Shown here: positions 61,489-64,000 of the stretch, in pieces
Numbering within the stretch: position 1 is the first letter of the stretch
Layout of the letters: the number at the start of each line of letters is the position of its first letter
Source of the DNA: Eoetvoesiella caeni
Lineage (GTDB): Bacteria > Pseudomonadota > Gammaproteobacteria > Burkholderiales > Burkholderiaceae_B
Direction: 5' to 3'
DNA: 64,000 nucleotides
Assembly (NCBI RefSeq): GCF_003315175.1
Contig: NZ_QNRQ01000002.1
Span: 186,001 to 250,000, forward strand
Made by a program: the position numbers and the translations under genes
The notes under the pieces: generated by a model
Database searches by the model: none
Seen by the model: only the letters and a program-made list of their open reading frames with translations
Told to the model about the DNA's origin: nothing

Positions 61489-62718
61489 ATGAATGAAGCA
61501 ACCATCCCGGCAGCTTCGGCTGCCCCGCATAAAGACAAGTCGTCGTCCGGCGTCGCGTACCGGGTATTGACTGCCATCAGCGTTTCGCACCTGCTGAACG
61601 ACATGATGCAGTCCGTGCTGATTGCACTATACCCGGTGCTGAAGGGCAACTTCGACCTGACTTTTACGCAGATTGGCTTCATCACCCTGGCGTTTCAGTT
61701 CTCTGCTTCGCTGCCGCAGCCCCTGATCGGACACTTCACCGACAAGCGCCCCAAGCCCTATTCCCTGCCCATCGGAATGAGCTTTACCTTCTTTGGCCTT
61801 ATCCTGTTGTCGCAAGCCTGGAACTTCACCAGCATCATCATTGCCGCCTCGCTGATCGGCATGGGGTCTTCCGTGTTTCACCCCGAATCCTCGCGCGTGG
61901 CGCGCTTGGCCTCCGCGGGCCAGCACGGTCTGGCGCAGTCCATCTTCCAGGTAGGCGGAAACCTTGGCTCTTCCCTGGGTCCCCTGCTGGCCGCCCTGAT
62001 CATCGTGCCGCTGGGACAAGGCAGCGTAGCGTGGTTTTCGCTTGGAGCCCTGCTGGCCATTGCCATCCTGTACCGGGTAAGCCGCTGGTATTCGTATAAC
62101 CTGACAAGCAGCCGCGGACATGCCACCCTGGCAAAAAGCGAGACCGGCCTTACCCGCCGGCAAACCGGAGGCGCGCTCAGCGTGCTGCTGGTCCTGGTGT
62201 TTTCCAAGTACTTCTATCTTGCCAGCCTGACCAGCTACCTTACTTTCTATTTGATACACCGCTTCGGCACCTCCATCCAGAACGCCCAGTATTGCCTTTT
62301 TGTCTTCCTTTTCGCTGTGGCCCTGGGCACGGTGGTGGGTGGGCCTGTCGGCGACCGTATCGGACGCAAGCGCGTCATCTGGGGATCCATTCTTGGCGCA
62401 GCACCTTTCGCATTGATGCTGCCTTATGTAAACTTCACATGGACCATGGTTCTGGTTTTCGTCATTGGCATCATCATTGCATCGGCCTTTTCCGCTATCC
62501 TGGTTTATGCTCAAGAACTGGTGCCAGGCAGAACCGGTACCATTTCAGGATTGTTCTTTGGCCTGGCATTCGGCATGGCCGGCATCGGCGCCGCTGCGCT
62601 AGGAAAACTGGCTGATATCACGAGCATAGAGTTCGTCTATCATGTATGTGCCTTCCTGCCCTTGCTCGGTGTCACCGCATTCTTGCTGCCCAACGAGGGA
62701 AAACGCTTTCATTCGTGA
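61489..62718 (+). CDS. MFS transporter, fosmidomycin-resistance type
   Basis: A 409-residue major facilitator with 12 predicted membrane helices. It has the motif A loop GHFTDKRPKPYSLPIG and, in the second half, GGPVGDRIGRKRVIWGS. The opening TAISVSHLLNDMMQSVLIALYPVLKGNFDLTFTQIG belongs to the Fsr (fosmidomycin resistance) family. It exports drugs or phosphonate-like compounds by proton antiport. Divergent AraC gene upstream (127 bp) is the probable regulator. Confidence 0.9.
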   Translation: MNEATIPAASAAPHKDKSSSGVAYRVLTAISVSHLLNDMMQSVLIALYPVLKGNFDLTFTQIGFITLAFQFSASLPQPLIGHFTDKRPKPYSLPIGMSFTFFGLILLSQAWNFTSIIIAASLIGMGSSVFHPESSRVARLASAGQHGLAQSIFQVGGNLGSSLGPLLAALIIVPLGQGSVAWFSLGALLAIAILYRVSRWYSYNLTSSRGHATLAKSETGLTRRQTGGALSVLLVLVFSKYFYLASLTSYLTFYLIHRFGTSIQNAQYCLFVFLFAVALGTVVGGPVGDRIGRKRVIWGSILGAAPFALMLPYVNFTWTMVLVFVIGIIIASAFSAILVYAQELVPGRTGTISGLFFGLAFGMAGIGAAALGKLADITSIEFVYHVCAFLPLLGVTAFLLPNEGKRFHS

Positions 62719-62821
62719 CCGCGCGGTACCAGCGGCCATGAACGGCTCCCTCCGGAAGAACAAGGCTTGCGCTTGAGCCCGTGGCAGACAGCCACAACCT
62801 TGATTGCCTAGGAGATGTTTG

Positions 62822-64000
62822 ATGACCCCCAACCCGCGCGCCGTTACGCCCACGGCAGTTGTCGCCGCCCCCGAAAAAATCGGCGACAGTCTCAAGCAGC
62901 ACGCCGCCGAAGGTCAAGAATCACGCAAAGGATTGATGGCACGCCTGGGAAGCTGGTGGGAGCGCGAGCGCTCCCCCGGCAGTGCCGAAATAAAGGCTTT
63001 ATATACGGCGCGCTTGACCGATGTCGCGGCCAACCGCACGGCAAAGCAATGGTGTGCGCAGTATCTGGCCGCCGACGGCAAAGCGCGGCGCGCCTTGCTG
63101 GCCCAACTGGTCCAGGCCGGCGCAGACCTGGAACCACGCGCCGATCTCGGGCTACGGCTGCTGCGCCGCCTGAACGTGCAAACAGACAGTCTGCAATTCA
63201 TGGTCGAGCTGCGCGCCGACATGCTGCACTGGCGCAACCAGGTGGCCGGCCTGGCCGTGCTCGAGCACGAACTGGAAAGCCTGCTTTCGAACTGGTTCGA
63301 TGTGGGCATGCTCGAACTCAAGCCCATTACCTGGGACTCGCCCGCCTCCTTGCTGGAAAAGCTCATCCAGTACGAAGCCGTGCACGAGATCCATTCCTGG
63401 GACGAGCTCAAGCACCGGGTGGCCCACAACCGGCGCTGCTACGCCTTTTTCCACCCGCGCATGAGCGACGTACCGCTCATCTTCGTCGAGGTTGCCTTTG
63501 CCCACCAGATGGCCGGCAATGTACAAGTCCTGCTCGACCCCAAGACCCCGGCCGAAGACCTGGACAAAGCCCGCTGGGCCATCTTCTATTCCATCTCCAA
63601 CACGCAGCCGGGCCTGCGCGGCATCAGCTTCGGCAATTTCCTGCTCAAGCGCGTAATAGAAGAAGTTCTGCGCGAAATGCCGCGCCTGAAGTCCTTTGCC
63701 ACCCTGTCGCCCATTCCCGGATTTACCGATTGGCTTAAAAAGCAGGACCGGCAAACGCTGCAAGCCATTCTGCACGATCGCTCCGAAGCCAAGGCCGTCG
63801 GCACCGAAGACCACGCCGGCGCGTTGTGGGCAGCCAAGCTTCAAAAGGCGGCTGTCGGCCAGGCATCCGAGCTGGTCCAGCGGGCGGGGCTGAAGCTGGC
63901 CGCACATTACCTGACCGCCATCAAGAACGGCCATCCCCTTGATCCCGTGGCGCGTTTTCATCTTGGCAACGGCGCACGCATAGAACGCGTCAACTGGGCC
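62822..64000 (+). CDS. Malonyl-CoA decarboxylase, partial (cut by window end)
   Basis: An open frame of 393 codons with no stop before the window edge. The N-terminal helical domain spans about residues 30-130. The catalytic GNAT-like part begins with RRCYAFFHPRMSDVPLIFVEVA and contains FYSISNTQPGLRGISFGNFLLKRV and TLSPIPGF, which are diagnostic of malonyl-CoA decarboxylase (MCD). It converts malonyl-CoA to acetyl-CoA and CO2. TAGGAG is 7 bases before the ATG. Family length is about 450-490 residues, so 60-100 are missing. It lies 103 bp after the MFS gene. In malonate operons MCD joins MatB/MatC; whether this holds beyond the window is unknown. Confidence 0.9.
   Translation, partial: MTPNPRAVTPTAVVAAPEKIGDSLKQHAAEGQESRKGLMARLGSWWERERSPGSAEIKALYTARLTDVAANRTAKQWCAQYLAADGKARRALLAQLVQAGADLEPRADLGLRLLRRLNVQTDSLQFMVELRADMLHWRNQVAGLAVLEHELESLLSNWFDVGMLELKPITWDSPASLLEKLIQYEAVHEIHSWDELKHRVAHNRRCYAFFHPRMSDVPLIFVEVAFAHQMAGNVQVLLDPKTPAEDLDKARWAIFYSISNTQPGLRGISFGNFLLKRVIEEVLREMPRLKSFATLSPIPGFTDWLKKQDRQTLQAILHDRSEAKAVGTEDHAGALWAAKLQKAAVGQASELVQRAGLKLAAHYLTAIKNGHPLDPVARFHLGNGARIERVNWA

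Overview
The window looks like a chromosomal segment from a Betaproteobacterium, most probably family Alcaligenaceae (Bordetella/Achromobacter/Pusillimonas-like). The sequence is moderately GC-rich with AT-rich promoter islands. It carries very many periplasmic binding proteins, a MexEF-OprN-type pump, and a GC-rich intergenic repeat with an attached CCCCCGAGGGGG hairpin of a kind I associate with that family. The taxon is an inference. No rRNA, tRNA, CRISPR array, transposase or phage gene was found.

Almost the whole window is catabolic and transport capacity for aromatic or small organic acids. (1) 1-8.9 kb: a NahR/DntR-like LysR gene, two tandemly duplicated Liv-type binding proteins whose promoters are duplicated too, and a LysR gene divergent from a PhzS-like flavin monooxygenase, aldehyde dehydrogenase and zinc alcohol dehydrogenase operon. 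(2) 8.9-14 kb: a terephthalate module, with an IclR regulator, a third binding protein, and divergent tphA2-tphA3-tphB. The tphA1 reductase is absent from the window. (3) 14-16.2 kb: an unrecognised protein with a faint transglutaminase-like motif, a tandem 160-bp repeat and a DUF1185 gene. (4) 16.4-28.8 kb: an apparently uncharacterised regulon: FAH hydrolase, MhpA-like hydroxylase and cupin on the plus strand; FAH, VOC dioxygenase-like protein, alcohol dehydrogenase and a complete Liv transporter on the minus strand; a GntR/FCD regulator; and a VanA-like Rieske oxygenase. Three promoters of this block share a TTTTATGCATRAAA operator-like site. (5) 28.9 kb: a high-potential iron-sulfur protein.

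(6) 29.6-40.6 kb: a second GntR/FCD regulator and a long minus-strand set (SRPBCC-like protein, HpaI-type aldolase, GlcD-like oxidase, EthD-like protein, LLM flavin monooxygenase, oligopeptide-type ABC transporter with fused ATPases). GAATTC-centred palindromes lie upstream of these blocks. (7) 40.8-48.4 kb: an MDR reductase, ketopantoate-reductase-like and class II aldolase pair, then a second Liv transporter in which LivM and LivG are fused. (8) 48.7-53.3 kb: a P-loop kinase-like protein, aldo/keto reductase, alpha/beta hydrolase, FMN reductase and an orphan binding protein. (9) 53.4-60.5 kb: an RND tripartite efflux operon with a divergent LysR regulator. (10) 60.6-64 kb: an AraC regulator, a fosmidomycin-resistance-type MFS transporter and the 5' part of a malonyl-CoA decarboxylase gene cut by the window edge.

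The main working picture is a set of modular uptake-plus-oxidation units, each with its own LysR, IclR or GntR switch. The best candidate for an undescribed system is the GntR-controlled unit of region 4. It could run import, Rieske oxygenation, flavin hydroxylation, VOC-type ring cleavage and FAH hydrolysis, but its substrate cannot be read from sequence.
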